A stretch of DNA of 46,429 nucleotides from Planctomycetaceae bacterium (GTDB taxonomy: Bacteria; Planctomycetota; Planctomycetia; Pirellulales; Pirellulaceae): positions 1-46,429 of the forward strand of contig PBOG01000205.1 of NCBI GenBank assembly GCA_002724245.1, written 5' to 3'. The notes under the pieces are model-generated. The model ran no database searches, was not told where the DNA came from, and saw nothing but the letters and a program-made list of their open reading frames with translations. Position 1 is the stretch's first letter; every line of letters starts with the position of its first letter. Below, piece after piece: positions 9,879 through 18,800 of this stretch. The translations under genes were made by a program, and so were the position numbers.

Positions 9879-11309
9879 TCAGGGTTTTCCGAAACAGTAC
9901 AAGTGACCGTTGGTGCGGAGATAGATCTGTCCGTCGACCAGTGCCGGCGTGCCGTAAACTTCCTCTTGCAGGTCGACGTGGTGCAGGATCTGGCAGTTGC
10001 GGTCCGCGGACACCACGGTCAGGCCGCCACGCTGGTCGACCAGGTAGATCTTTCCGTCGCCTGTCACGGGAGAGCTGTAGTAAGGCCCGTTTGCCTCGAG
10101 TCGGCGGTTTCTGACCCGTTTGCCAGAGGCGGAGTCCAGGCAGCTCAGAATTCCACCGTCCTTGATGGTGAAGACGCAGTTGTTGATTTCCAGAGGGCTG
10201 GCGCAAAAAGGCACAAAACGACGGTATTCCCAGGCAACATGTGTGTCGGTGACGTCGCCCCGGCCACCGGGGCGGATTTTCAAGACCTTGTTTTCCGCGC
10301 GATCAAATAATCTGCGAAAATATTCATACTCGACTTTGGTGATGGTTCCCGTTTTGTCGCGGTCTACCTGGGAGAACCGAGGCAGCAACGGACTTGTTTC
10401 TTCTAATTCGGATTCTTCCAGGACTCCGTTGCCATTGGCGTCGCGCAGAGGCGCAACGTCATCGAATGGTTGGACAGAAATTCTTCCTTCCAGGTCGCCA
10501 CCTCCTGCCCAGCCGGCGACGACAAGGTGATTGTCAGCACTCACGACCGGTGTCATGCAGACGGCGCGGGAAATGCCACGCACAGTCCAGGATTCTTTGC
10601 CGGTTTTGAGATCGTAGCCGACGACACGCATCGTGGCCGCGATCACGATCTGTTGGCGGCCCTCTGTTTCCCAGAGCACAGGACTGCAGTAATTGCGGGG
10701 GAATTCGCTGCGATCTGTTTTCCAGACCGTTTTGCCGGTTTGCTTGTCGACCGCCAGTAGAAATGAGTCGGTGTCATGGTCTTGGCAGAGTATGACCATG
10801 TTGCCAACGATAATGGGTGAGGTCCCTGAACCGAAGTCATTGTTGAATGGGCCCATCACGCGCTTCCAGAGCAACGCGCCGTCCAGGTCGTAGCAGTACA
10901 TGCCACTGGAACCGAAAAAACTGACGACGCGTTCGCCGTCCGTTACGGGGGTACACTGAGCGTGGCTGCCGATACGGTGGATTTGCTCGAGTTTCTGCGC
11001 CGCTGCCTTAGCCTCCCAGAGGACTTCTCCGGACTTGCGATCCAGTCCGATGGTCACGAGTTCCTCACCTTTGACGGCGGCCAGAAAAATTCGTTTGTCG
11101 GTAAGTACGGGTGACGCGTGACCCGGCGGCAGCGGGACTTTCCAGAGCACGTTCTGGTTGGGGCCCACCTGAGTTGGCAGCGGCAGGTCGGATGCGTAGT
11201 GTCCCGCGCCTCCGATGCCACGGAACTGCGGCCAGGAGTCCGCCTGCACGGAACTGCGCGAGAGGAGGCAAATCATCAGGCATCCGGAAAGGAAGCGGAT
11301 CGGGGCCAT
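9879..11309 (-). CDS. Secreted PQQ-like beta-propeller protein with EF-hand pair
   Basis: 476 residues with an N-terminal signal peptide (hydrophobic 'FLSGCLMICLL', cleavage probably after 'VQA', residue 23). The body consists of repeated blades of PQQ-enzyme/BamB type, for example 'LDRKSGEVLWEA', 'VDKQTGKTVWKTD' and 'YDLKTGKESWTV'. Unusually, two well-formed EF-hand calcium loops lie between blades: 290-301 (Asp290, Asn292, Asn294, Glu301) and 316-327 (Asp316, Asp318, Thr320, Glu327). Such propellers in planctomycetes are secreted or periplasmic; the residues needed for PQQ catalysis are not evident, so a scaffold or binding role is more likely than a dehydrogenase. It follows trpD on the same strand after 127 bp and is closed by the terminator at 9635-9682 or by an earlier end. 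Confidence 0.85.
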   Translation of the reverse strand: MAPIRFLSGCLMICLLSRSSVQADSWPQFRGIGGAGHYASDLPLPTQVGPNQNVLWKVPLPPGHASPVLTDKRIFLAAVKGEELVTIGLDRKSGEVLWEAKAAAQKLEQIHRIGSHAQCTPVTDGERVVSFFGSSGMYCYDLDGALLWKRVMGPFNNDFGSGTSPIIVGNMVILCQDHDTDSFLLAVDKQTGKTVWKTDRSEFPRNYCSPVLWETEGRQQIVIAATMRVVGYDLKTGKESWTVRGISRAVCMTPVVSADNHLVVAGWAGGGDLEGRISVQPFDDVAPLRDANGNGVLEESELEETSPLLPRFSQVDRDKTGTITKVEYEYFRRLFDRAENKVLKIRPGGRGDVTDTHVAWEYRRFVPFCASPLEINNCVFTIKDGGILSCLDSASGKRVRNRRLEANGPYYSSPVTGDGKIYLVDQRGGLTVVSADRNCQILHHVDLQEEVYGTPALVDGQIYLRTNGHLYCFGKP

Positions 11310-11436
11310 GCGTCGTACTCCGTCAGAGGTCTCTAAAGAGTGGAAGTGGTCCAGCTTGCCAACCGCAGTCGGGTCAGCGTAGTGCGAATGAGATCCAATT
11401 TCCAGGCCCGGGCTTACCGGGATCGACTGCGTTCGT

Positions 11437-12447
11437 CTAGAGCTGGCTCATGCGGGCCAGGCGATCGAGCAGGTCCTGCGCGGACCCATTGTCGATCGCC
11501 TGTTCGGCGAGTCGGGCAGCCTGCTCGAGGTTGTCGGAGGTCCGTGTTGTCCAAATTGCGGTGGCGGCATTCATCACCGTAATTTGACGCGCCGGTCCGG
11601 CGTCCCCCTGGAGGACCGAACGGATGATTGCAGCGCTACTTTCAGGATTGTCAGCTTGGATCGCTTCGAGGTCCTGTAACTGGAATCCAAAATCTTGTGG
11701 ATTCCACGTCTGTTCCTGCTGGTTGGCACCTTCCACCAGGGTGACGTGGGTTGGCGCGGCCAGGGTAACTTCGTCCAGCCCATCCGCACCACAAACGACG
11801 ACTGCTCTCTGTGTTCCCAGCTTGGAGAGCGCAGCGGCTAACAGTGAACGGAGTTCGCCACGCCCCACTCCCAGCAGCTGGAAGCCCGCGCTGGCTGGGT
11901 TGGAAAGCGGCCCCAGCAAATTGAAGATCGTTGGGACAGCCAGTTTGCGTCGTACCACGGCGACGTGTTTCATCGCTGGGTGGAGTTGCGGAGCAAAGCA
12001 GAACCCGATTCCGACCTCTTCGAGACAGCGTTCCACCGAGGAAACAGGCGCTTCGACATTGACGCCCAGGGCAGACAGAACATCCGCAGAACCGGTTTGA
12101 CTGCTGATTTTGCGATTCCCATGCTTGGCGACCGGCACGCCAGCGGCGGCGGTCACCAGGGCAGCAGCCGTACTGATGTTAAAGGTTCCCGAGCCATCTC
12201 CGCCCGTTCCACAAGTATCAACCAGATTTTCACGTTCCGAGCGAATCGGAGTCATGTGTTTCCGCATGGCACTGGCGGCACCAGCTACCTCGGCGACCGT
12301 TTCGCCTTTCGCACGTAACGCGGTGAGCAGCAGGCCGATTTCCTCATCAGGCCACTCCCCTCGCATGATCGCGTCAATGACGTCCGCCATTTCCTCTTGT
12401 GCCAGATCGTCACCAGCGGAAACACGTCCCAGTAGTGTGTGGTTCAC
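11437..12447 (-). CDS. trpD: Anthranilate phosphoribosyltransferase
   Basis: 336 residues from a GTG start at 12447, preceded by GGAGA at 9 nt spacing. This length matches TrpD (~340); the open frame extends to 12624 but the added 59 residues have no family likeness. The enzyme transfers phosphoribose from PRPP to anthranilate, the second step of tryptophan synthesis. Motifs: 'DTCGTGGDGSGTFNIST' (PRPP/metal loop, residues ~77-93), 'KHGNRKISSQTGSADVL' (anthranilate-site region), 'NLLGPLSNPA' and 'DGLDEV'. No other trp gene is in the window, so trp genes appear dispersed. The gap of 245 bp to glnB upstream contains a perfect 8-bp hairpin. Confidence 0.95.
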   Translation of the reverse strand: MNHTLLGRVSAGDDLAQEEMADVIDAIMRGEWPDEEIGLLLTALRAKGETVAEVAGAASAMRKHMTPIRSERENLVDTCGTGGDGSGTFNISTAAALVTAAAGVPVAKHGNRKISSQTGSADVLSALGVNVEAPVSSVERCLEEVGIGFCFAPQLHPAMKHVAVVRRKLAVPTIFNLLGPLSNPASAGFQLLGVGRGELRSLLAAALSKLGTQRAVVVCGADGLDEVTLAAPTHVTLVEGANQQEQTWNPQDFGFQLQDLEAIQADNPESSAAIIRSVLQGDAGPARQITVMNAATAIWTTRTSDNLEQAARLAEQAIDNGSAQDLLDRLARMSQL

Positions 12448-12525
12448 GGTGCTCGTTCTCCAGGCAAGTATGCGGAACTGTGGTTTAAGTCCTGTTAGTT
12501 TGCGTTCTGTTGGTTTACACGCTGG

Positions 12526-12548
12526 AACGCTGGGCTTGGGCCAGCGTT
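12526..12548 (-). other. Hairpin in the trpD leader
   Basis: AACGCTGG (12526-12533) and CCAGCGTT (12541-12548) form a perfect 8-bp stem with a 7-nt loop, about 80 nt upstream of the trpD GTG. No T-run follows on either strand, so it is not a normal intrinsic terminator. It could be a leader structure or chance; no Trp-rich leader peptide was seen. Confidence 0.4.
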
Positions 12549-12692
12549 TGACCGGCACGCACGGGTTACGCAAATAACAGGTCCGTGATGTTACGCTGGA
12601 TGCAGTGATGGGAAAAGGCAGCACACCACGTTCTGTTTTCTGGTCCAGGAAGACAACGTCCGGGGCAATTGGAGTGACCAGACAACACCCGT

Positions 12693-13040
12693 TCAGATCG
12701 CTTCGTTGCCTCGCTCCCCAGTACGAATACGGATACAGTCATCGAGTGGTAGCACGAAAATTTTACCGTCGCCGATCTCGCCCTTTTCTCCAGTTCTGCC
12801 GCCCTTCAGGATGGCGTCAATCGTCGGTTCAACGAATTCTTCGTTTACGGCAATCTGTAACTGAACCTTGCGCCGTAAATTGATCGTGACTTCCGTCCCG
12901 CGATAAATCTCTGTCTGCCCTTTCTGGCGGCCGAATCCCTGGCAGTCCATCACGGTCAGACGCACCACTTCTACCTCGGTCAAAGCTTCCTTGACCGCCT
13001 CGAGCTTCGTAGGTTGGATGATGGCGACGATCAATTTCAT
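12693..13040 (-). CDS. PII-family nitrogen regulatory protein lacking Tyr51
   Basis: 115 residues. PII trimers sense ATP/ADP and 2-oxoglutarate and control nitrogen assimilation by binding transporters or enzymes. The fold signature is clear: 'MKLIVAIIQPTKLEAVKEAL', 'GFGRQKGQTEIYRG' (36-48), 'GDGKIFV' and 'RIRTGE'. Aligned without gaps to E. coli GlnB, position 51 in the T-loop is Val, so the uridylylated tyrosine is absent; position 49 is Thr. Before GDGK there is 'TGEKGEIGDGK', three residues longer than the usual 'TGKIGDGK' of the nucleotide-binding B-loop. A Shine-Dalgarno GGGAG precedes the ATG. Neither an ammonium transporter nor glutamine synthetase is adjacent; the downstream gene is trpD. 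Confidence 0.93.
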   Translation of the reverse strand: MKLIVAIIQPTKLEAVKEALTEVEVVRLTVMDCQGFGRQKGQTEIYRGTEVTINLRRKVQLQIAVNEEFVEPTIDAILKGGRTGEKGEIGDGKIFVLPLDDCIRIRTGERGNEAI

Positions 13041-13922
13041 GGTTTCGATCTCCCGCTTCGAGCGCCTGAATTTATCCCGGGTGGAAAGACCTCACAAGAG
13101 GACCGGAACTTCAGACTGGGGGAATAGAGAGTCGCAACGCGGTGGGCGGCTTCGAGAGAACAGTTCTGCACAGAGACGATGACGCTGGTATCCCAAATCC
13201 AGCACGACCTTTTGTCGCTAGTGGAAAACAGAAAGAATACCCCAGCTCGAACAGGTGAGGCGGACACCCGTTCGAGCTTTGGTGGGGTACACTTTTGGCT
13301 CCGAAGGAGCCGCCAGTCAGCACGTAGGATTTAGCGTATCAGGCATGTATATCGAGTGGCCGCTGGCCCCGCGCACGCGACGACCACAGCAGGCGCACTC
13401 GCTTTCGACCGCTCGAGGCCAGGGAGGCGTTGACTGCAATCATCTGATCCAATCATGAATGTCGCTAGAATGACAGCAAATACTGTGCCAGCAGAGGCAA
13501 GGGTAGGAGGTTTACCGTTCTGTACCGATGTTCTCTGCCCTATTTTGCTGTCTAGTGCAACGGTATCACCTGTTGGCGGATTCTGTTTCCGGACCAGCTG
13601 GTTGGCAGCATTGCATGCATGGCGGGCAGTTGGGGCCGCGCGGTTAGGCAACTCCAGGTCCGGCACGTTCGAAACGGACGTGTGCCACACCCTTCTCTGC
13701 CCGCGGAAGTGCGGTGGTTTTCCTGTTTTGTGGCCGGCCGGCGTCCCCTGGACCTGGCAGGCGGCTACCAATTGCCTGCCCTGGCGGAGGGCGTTAAGGT
13801 GGGGAGTCGATGTGCGGGGCTCCGCGGCCGCCCGGTCAAGCATGCCCGGGTGTGGCTGAGGTCAGACTGGCCAGCGGACGTTTTGTATTCACTCTGTTGA
13901 AAGACGCGGCGGGTTACCTCTA
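13041..13922. other. 882-bp divergent intergenic region between PII and xdhC genes
   Basis: No gene is convincing here. Open frames exist on both strands (13331-13843 minus, 170 codons; 13455-13859 plus, 134 codons), but neither has a recognisable domain. The minus frame has one hydrophobic stretch, 'GTVFAVILATFMIG', and its stop lies 20 bp before the hairpin pair at 13226-13311, so it cannot be fully excluded. The 13700-13860 part is GC-rich and contains a stem GGCAGGC/GCCTGCC. It must hold the promoters of the PII gene (leftward) and of xdhC (rightward). Confidence 0.4.
13226..13311 (-). terminator. Tandem hairpin with U-rich tail, possible sRNA or leader terminator
   Basis: On the minus strand a 6-bp hairpin GGCTCC/GGAGCC (13311-13297) is followed by a long stem-loop. 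In plus coordinates, TACCCCA 13238-13244 pairs with TGGGGTA 13283-13289, GCTCGAAC 13245-13252 with GTTCGAGC 13270-13277, and GGTG 13254-13257 with CACC 13265-13268. After the stem the minus strand reads TTCTTTCTGTTTT. It would end a leftward transcript about 185 nt before the PII start codon. Confidence 0.5.
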
Positions 13923-15011
13923 ATGAGAGAGATCATTCGCAAACTTTGCCAGCTGAAGTCTGGCCAGGATGTGGTTGCTTACTGTCGCCTGGTGGAGACG
14001 CGTGGCTCAACCCCGCAAAAAGCGGGTGCCATGATGTTGGTGTATCCCGACGGAGAGCAAGAGGGGACCCTCGGGGGCGGTTGCGTTGAGGCGGAAGTGA
14101 AACGCCGCGCTCTGGCAGTACTCGGCAGTGGCGTCTCGGAGGTCCAGTCGTTTCAGCTGGATAGTGATTACGGCTGGGATGATGGTCTCATCTGTGGCGG
14201 CCGTATGCAGGTGCTTATCGAGCCACTTGGCGGTGAGTTGGAGTCGTACTTTGCTTGTTTAGGGGACTTGATGGAGCAGGGTGTCGGATTCACCGAAGTG
14301 GTTGTGTTTGATGCCAGATCAAGTGGCCTGCATTGTCCCCAGAGCTACCTGTTCGATGCGCAGGAGAATTTGCGGGCCACACTTCATGCGGAGACAAGTC
14401 GGACTATTCCCGCGGGGATTGCCCAGCAGCTCCGCGCACTCAACCAGCGTCCTCGAGCCTGGGCGACTGGAGGAATTGCTTATTTGCCATCGTTGCCGCG
14501 TTGTCGCTTGTTGGTGGTGGGGGCGGGACACATTGGCCAGGCAGTGGCTCAACTAGCGGCCGATTTGGAGTTTGATGTCTGGGTTGTCGATGATCGGCAG
14601 GAGTACGTTAATGCGGAGCGTTTTCCCAGAGCAGAAAAACTGTTGGTGGGCAGTATTTCCGAGCTCCTCCCGAATCTGGAAATCACACCCAGCACCTACT
14701 GCCTGATTGTGACGCGTGGTCACAATCACGATGAGCAGGCGTTGTTTCATTTGGCAGAACGCGGAGCGCGGTATGTCGGGATGATTGGCAGCCGCCGCAA
14801 GATCGGGATGATTTTCGAGGACCTGCGCAGCGAGGGAATTTCGGAATCTGCTCTCGAGCAGGTCTATGCTCCACTGGGTATCGACATCGGGTCCAAGACG
14901 GTGCCAGAGATTGCAGTGAGTATCTGCGCTGAGTTGATCGCGCATCGGAATTGTGACGGGCAGGTGCCGGGGCGAACGGTCGGCTTGCGGGAAACCGCTG
15001 TGGAAATGTAA
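13923..15011 (+). CDS. XdhC/CoxI-family molybdenum hydroxylase maturation factor
   Basis: 362 residues. Proteins of this family bind molybdenum cofactor and help its sulfuration and insertion into xanthine dehydrogenase or CO-dehydrogenase-like enzymes. The N-terminal XdhC/CoxI domain shows 'RGSTPQKAGAMMLV' and 'GTLGGGCVEAEV'. The C-terminal Rossmann domain has 'LLVVGAGHIGQAVAQLA', 'VVDDRQEYVN', 'VTRGHNHDEQAL' and 'YVGMIGSRRK', and ends with 'GIDIGSKTVPEIAVSI'. Start ATG at 13923. The next gene, a MocA-type cytidylyltransferase, begins 40 bp later, which strengthens the assignment. The hydroxylase subunits themselves are not in this window. Confidence 0.93.
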   Translation: MREIIRKLCQLKSGQDVVAYCRLVETRGSTPQKAGAMMLVYPDGEQEGTLGGGCVEAEVKRRALAVLGSGVSEVQSFQLDSDYGWDDGLICGGRMQVLIEPLGGELESYFACLGDLMEQGVGFTEVVVFDARSSGLHCPQSYLFDAQENLRATLHAETSRTIPAGIAQQLRALNQRPRAWATGGIAYLPSLPRCRLLVVGAGHIGQAVAQLAADLEFDVWVVDDRQEYVNAERFPRAEKLLVGSISELLPNLEITPSTYCLIVTRGHNHDEQALFHLAERGARYVGMIGSRRKIGMIFEDLRSEGISESALEQVYAPLGIDIGSKTVPEIAVSICAELIAHRNCDGQVPGRTVGLRETAVEM

Positions 15012-15051
15012 CTCGGCGCGTTTTCGGCTGGCCACTTGATCGGATAAAGCC

Positions 15052-15660
15052 GTGGTTGATCGTTCCTTCGCGAGTTTTGGAATTGTGCCGGCAGCTGGTT
15101 GCAGCCGACGGATGGGACGTCCGAAGTTGCTCATGCGTTGGCGCGACGGGACTGTAATCGATGCGGTTCTCAACGCCTGGAGAGCGAGTCGTGTTGACCA
15201 GGTCGTGGTGGTCGTTCGGCCGGAAGATGATGCGCTGGCCGCACACTGCCAGCGTCCAGGAGTTCATGTTCTGGTGCCATCAGAGTCGCCAGCAGAAATG
15301 AAAATTTCCGTCCAACTGGCCATTGCACACCTGCAAAAGCGTTACCAGCCCTCGGATACAGATGCCTGGTTACTAGCGCCGGCCGACCTGCCCGAACTGT
15401 CGACGCAGTTAATTGATCATGTGCTGGCGGGATACCAGCCCAGCGCACCAAGAATTGTGGTGCCGCGCGTGCGGGACAGACGTGGGCATCCAGTGTTATT
15501 TCCCTGGAAGCTGGCCAGCGAGTTGGATCAACTGGGACCTGATGAAGGAGTCAGCGTCTTGGTCAAGCGTCACGCTCCTGTAGAGGTAGATTGGCAAGAC
15601 GATCGGATGTTTACAGACGTCGATACACCGGAAGATTATCGTCGTCTATCTGGTTCTTGA
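15052..15660 (+). CDS. MocA-like molybdenum cofactor cytidylyltransferase/NTP transferase
   Basis: 202 residues from a GTG start. It is expected to transfer CMP (or GMP) to molybdopterin for xanthine-dehydrogenase-type enzymes. The N-terminus 'GIVPAAGCSRRMGRPKLL' is the nucleotidyltransferase signature with the glycine-rich loop and RMGxxK; 'LLAPADLPELSTQLIDHVL' carries the metal-binding aspartate; 'RRGHPVLFPWKL' and 'FTDVDTPEDYRRL' are typical of the MobA/MocA group. It directly follows xdhC, a common pairing. The cytidylyl versus guanylyl choice cannot be settled, although MocA is favoured by the 'GHPVLF' form and the xdhC neighbour. A perfect 8-bp hairpin overlaps its stop codon. Confidence 0.88.
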   Translation: MVDRSFASFGIVPAAGCSRRMGRPKLLMRWRDGTVIDAVLNAWRASRVDQVVVVVRPEDDALAAHCQRPGVHVLVPSESPAEMKISVQLAIAHLQKRYQPSDTDAWLLAPADLPELSTQLIDHVLAGYQPSAPRIVVPRVRDRRGHPVLFPWKLASELDQLGPDEGVSVLVKRHAPVEVDWQDDRMFTDVDTPEDYRRLSGS

Positions 15661-15689
15661 GCAGGATCGATGCCGTCGTAGCCTGCTCA
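15658..15689 (+). terminator. Stem-loop at the end of the xdhC-mocA unit
   Basis: TGAGCAGG (15658-15665) pairs with CCTGCTCA (15682-15689), 8 bp with a 16-nt loop. The stem includes the stop codon of the MocA gene. No T-run follows, so it is at best an atypical terminator or an RNA-stabilising structure. Confidence 0.3.
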
Positions 15690-15875
15690 GGGGCGGCTTC
15701 CCAATGGTCATACCCGTCGTTTTGCGACTGGGACGATCGATAACTGGGCGGTCTGCTACTTTTCTGCCCTGTTTGGAGCACGTAAACTCGTAGACGCCGG
15801 TTTGCACCCCTCTTGAGTTGTTGCGCAGTTCAGCCAGCCAGGCAAACCGAACCTTCACGATGTAAATGTTTTCTC

Positions 15876-18800
15876 ATGGCTTGCAGCGATTCCAGCAAGA
15901 ATTTTCGCCGCACTGACTCGGCGCTGCTCTCCCGCTGTATGTGGGTTGTGTTGACCCTGCTGGGGTTGACCATGACAGGATGTGGAGGTTGCCAGCAGAC
16001 CAGTCAGACAGCGCGACAACAGGAGAAGGAAAAGCAGAAGCGGGGCGAGGAGGAGGCAGCCAAGGATGAATTTGAGTTTGGCAATCCCCAGATGCTGCCC
16101 GGTGAAATTCTGGTGCGACGTAATGCGGTGAAACCGGGTCACTTTCACACCGTAAGCCAGTCCATCAAAGCGAACCATACTGACTATCAGGCCGATCTGG
16201 TTACAGGTTCCGTCGATCGGCAGGGTATTCCGTTACCCATCGACAAGACGCGTTTTGCGATGGTCACGTCACGGCCAGCTCCATTACCCAAGGGAGTGAA
16301 CAAGTTTTTTGAAATGATGTTCTTTATTCCGGACTTGTCCCGGTACGGAAAAGGACGTCAGGTGTGGCTGGATACGCGTGTACGAAGTCGACGGGGTGGT
16401 CGTGAGATCATGCGGACCACGGATTTGACGACCATTATGGAGGGTTACCAGTATTTTCTCGTTGTGCTGGCAGAGGATCACAACGAGTACTCGTACATCA
16501 AGACGCTGGACACGGTGTTGCCACCGTTCGACGAATACGGGTCAGACACGGAGGAGCGACTGTGGTATTACCGTGTTTTTGCACCCAAGATACAGAACCG
16601 TGTGCCACTCCCCAGCCACCCGTTTGCGTGGACCTGTGTGGCTTACCTGATTTGGGATGGTATCGATCCCAAGTTGATGGCTCCGGATCAGCAAACCGCG
16701 CTACTCGATTGGCTGCACTGGGGAGGCCAAGTGGTGGTGAGCGGACCCGACTCACTCGACTTGCTGCGCGGTAGTTTCTTGGAACCGTTTTTGCCGGTCG
16801 AGAAGGTGAAGGCCGTACAGCTGGCACCAGAAAAACTGGCGGATATCAATGATTACTGGTCGATGCGGTACGTCAAAGACAAAGAGGAAATCCATCAGTC
16901 GCTCGATGTCCTGCCGGAGAATCCTCTCGTCGGTGTCGAAATGAGGTTGCGTGCGCCACGCGACATGTTTTTACATGGCACCGGCGGTCTGGTAGCCGAA
17001 CGTCGAGTCGGTCGAGGGCGAGTTGTGGTTACCGGATTTTCTCTGACTGATCGCAAGGTGATCGCCTGGAAGAGTTTTGACGGATTTGTGAATAATTGCC
17101 TCTTTCGGAGGCCCCGCAGGGAATTTCGTCAGAGCACAAGCTCTGGGACTGCAGATGTTACCTGGCACGATCTGCGGGGACATGAGCGCGACTCCCGGAC
17201 GACTTCTGGATTGCGGTATTTCAGTCGAGATGTAGGGCGGGCGCTAGGTAGCGAACGGGAAGTCGCCCCACGCCGTGGTACGGCCCAGCGTCAAGGCACG
17301 ACGGGCGCCCAGGCCGTTACTGCGCAGACAGCGAATGCCGGGCAAGATGCAGACGGGACTTCGGCCGCTGGGAAAGACGCATGGCGATTTGCGGGGTTCC
17401 GTCCGGGACCTCGCTCTGGGGTCGGAGCATGGAATGATTATAGTGGCGCCTCACATCAAGCACGGCTGGCTCTGGAAGATGCAGCTGGAATTAACATCCC
17501 CCAGGCGTCTTTTGTACTCCGTGTTTTGGCTGTGTATCTGCTTGCCTTGGTGCCAGCGAATTGGATTCTGTTTCGGTTGATTGGTCGCGTGGAATGGGCC
17601 TGGCTGGCCGCTCCTGTCATCGCAGTGGGCGGGGCTGTTGCGGTCGTTCGGCTGGCGCAGCTGGACATTGGTTTTGCGCGTAGCCGTACGGAACTGGCGA
17701 TTCTCGAAGTACAGGGTGGGTATGGACGTGGTCATCTGACACGTTACACAGTGCTCTATACATCCTTGTCGACAGCTTATGATGTGACTTATGACGACAT
17801 GTCTTCGGTGGCACAGCCTTTTCCCGGCGTTCAGAACGATCGGCGGCGCGTTGCGACGGTTAGTCTACGGCGCGATCGGCAGGTCCAGTTGTCGAACGTT
17901 CTGGTTGAATCCAATTCAACCGAGCGGCTGCACGCCGAACAAATGTACGACATGGGTGGTAGTTTTACGCTCGAGGGAAATCAGACGACTGGTTTTCAGG
18001 TCAACAACGGGACACGCGTGAACGTGCGGGACGCAGCGCTGATGTCTCGCCAGAACGGTAGATTGAAGATTGCCTGGTTGGGTGACGTCGCACCTGGATC
18101 TACGCGAACCCCAACCTTTACAGATGCTCCCGATGGTCAGAAACATCCGGCGCAGTGGGATCAATCTCCCATGACACAGGGGCCACGACATCAGATTCAG
18201 TCGTTATTGCAGGAGTTGGACCGCAATCAGGACAAGATGATTCAGGAAACGGAGATTCCCTTAGGCCATGTGCTCAGGGTTGAATTTGATAAGTGGGATG
18301 CATCCGCGGATGACCAGGTGCCCGACGGGCGCTTGGATCCGGAAGAAATACGCAAATTTATCCGTAATCAACGGCGCGGAACTGTGCGATTGGGAAGGCT
18401 CTTTGAACTTGTCGAAGATCGTCTCGAACTTCTGGAAGGTGAAGTCCGTTTGATGGGATGGACTGACCAGCCCTCAGGTAAATCGACGTTTCTTCCCGAG
18501 AGTTCTCAGGTTGAGACACGGATGTTTGTACTGGTGCATTTGCGACATAAATCGCTTCCCCAGGCTGAACGGGATTACAACACCAAGCTGGCGGTAGTTG
18601 ACCCCACATTGGCTGAGGCTGACCAGCGCGTGACGCTTGGATTGGCGGTCCAGGATATGACGCGGCAGATGAGTGAGGCGCTGGGAGTTCGCACGGAGAC
18701 CGGTGAGTGGGTTGCCACGGGCGCATTGGTGACACGCGTTGAGACAGGAGGACCAGCCGACAAGATCGGGCTTCAGATAAACGATGTTATTGTGGGCTTC

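Noticed and set aside
12448-12624. N-terminal extension of TrpD of 59 residues
   Set aside because: No similarity to TrpD and no ribosome site at its start; the GTG at 12447 has GGAGA upstream and gives the normal length.
13331-13843. 170-codon minus-strand frame upstream of the PII gene
   Set aside because: No recognisable domain or ribosome site; only one hydrophobic stretch and a nearby terminator-like hairpin speak for it, so it is not listed as a gene.
15646-15858. 70-codon minus-strand frame after the MocA gene
   Set aside because: Overlaps the MocA end and its hairpin; basic tail and no family likeness.
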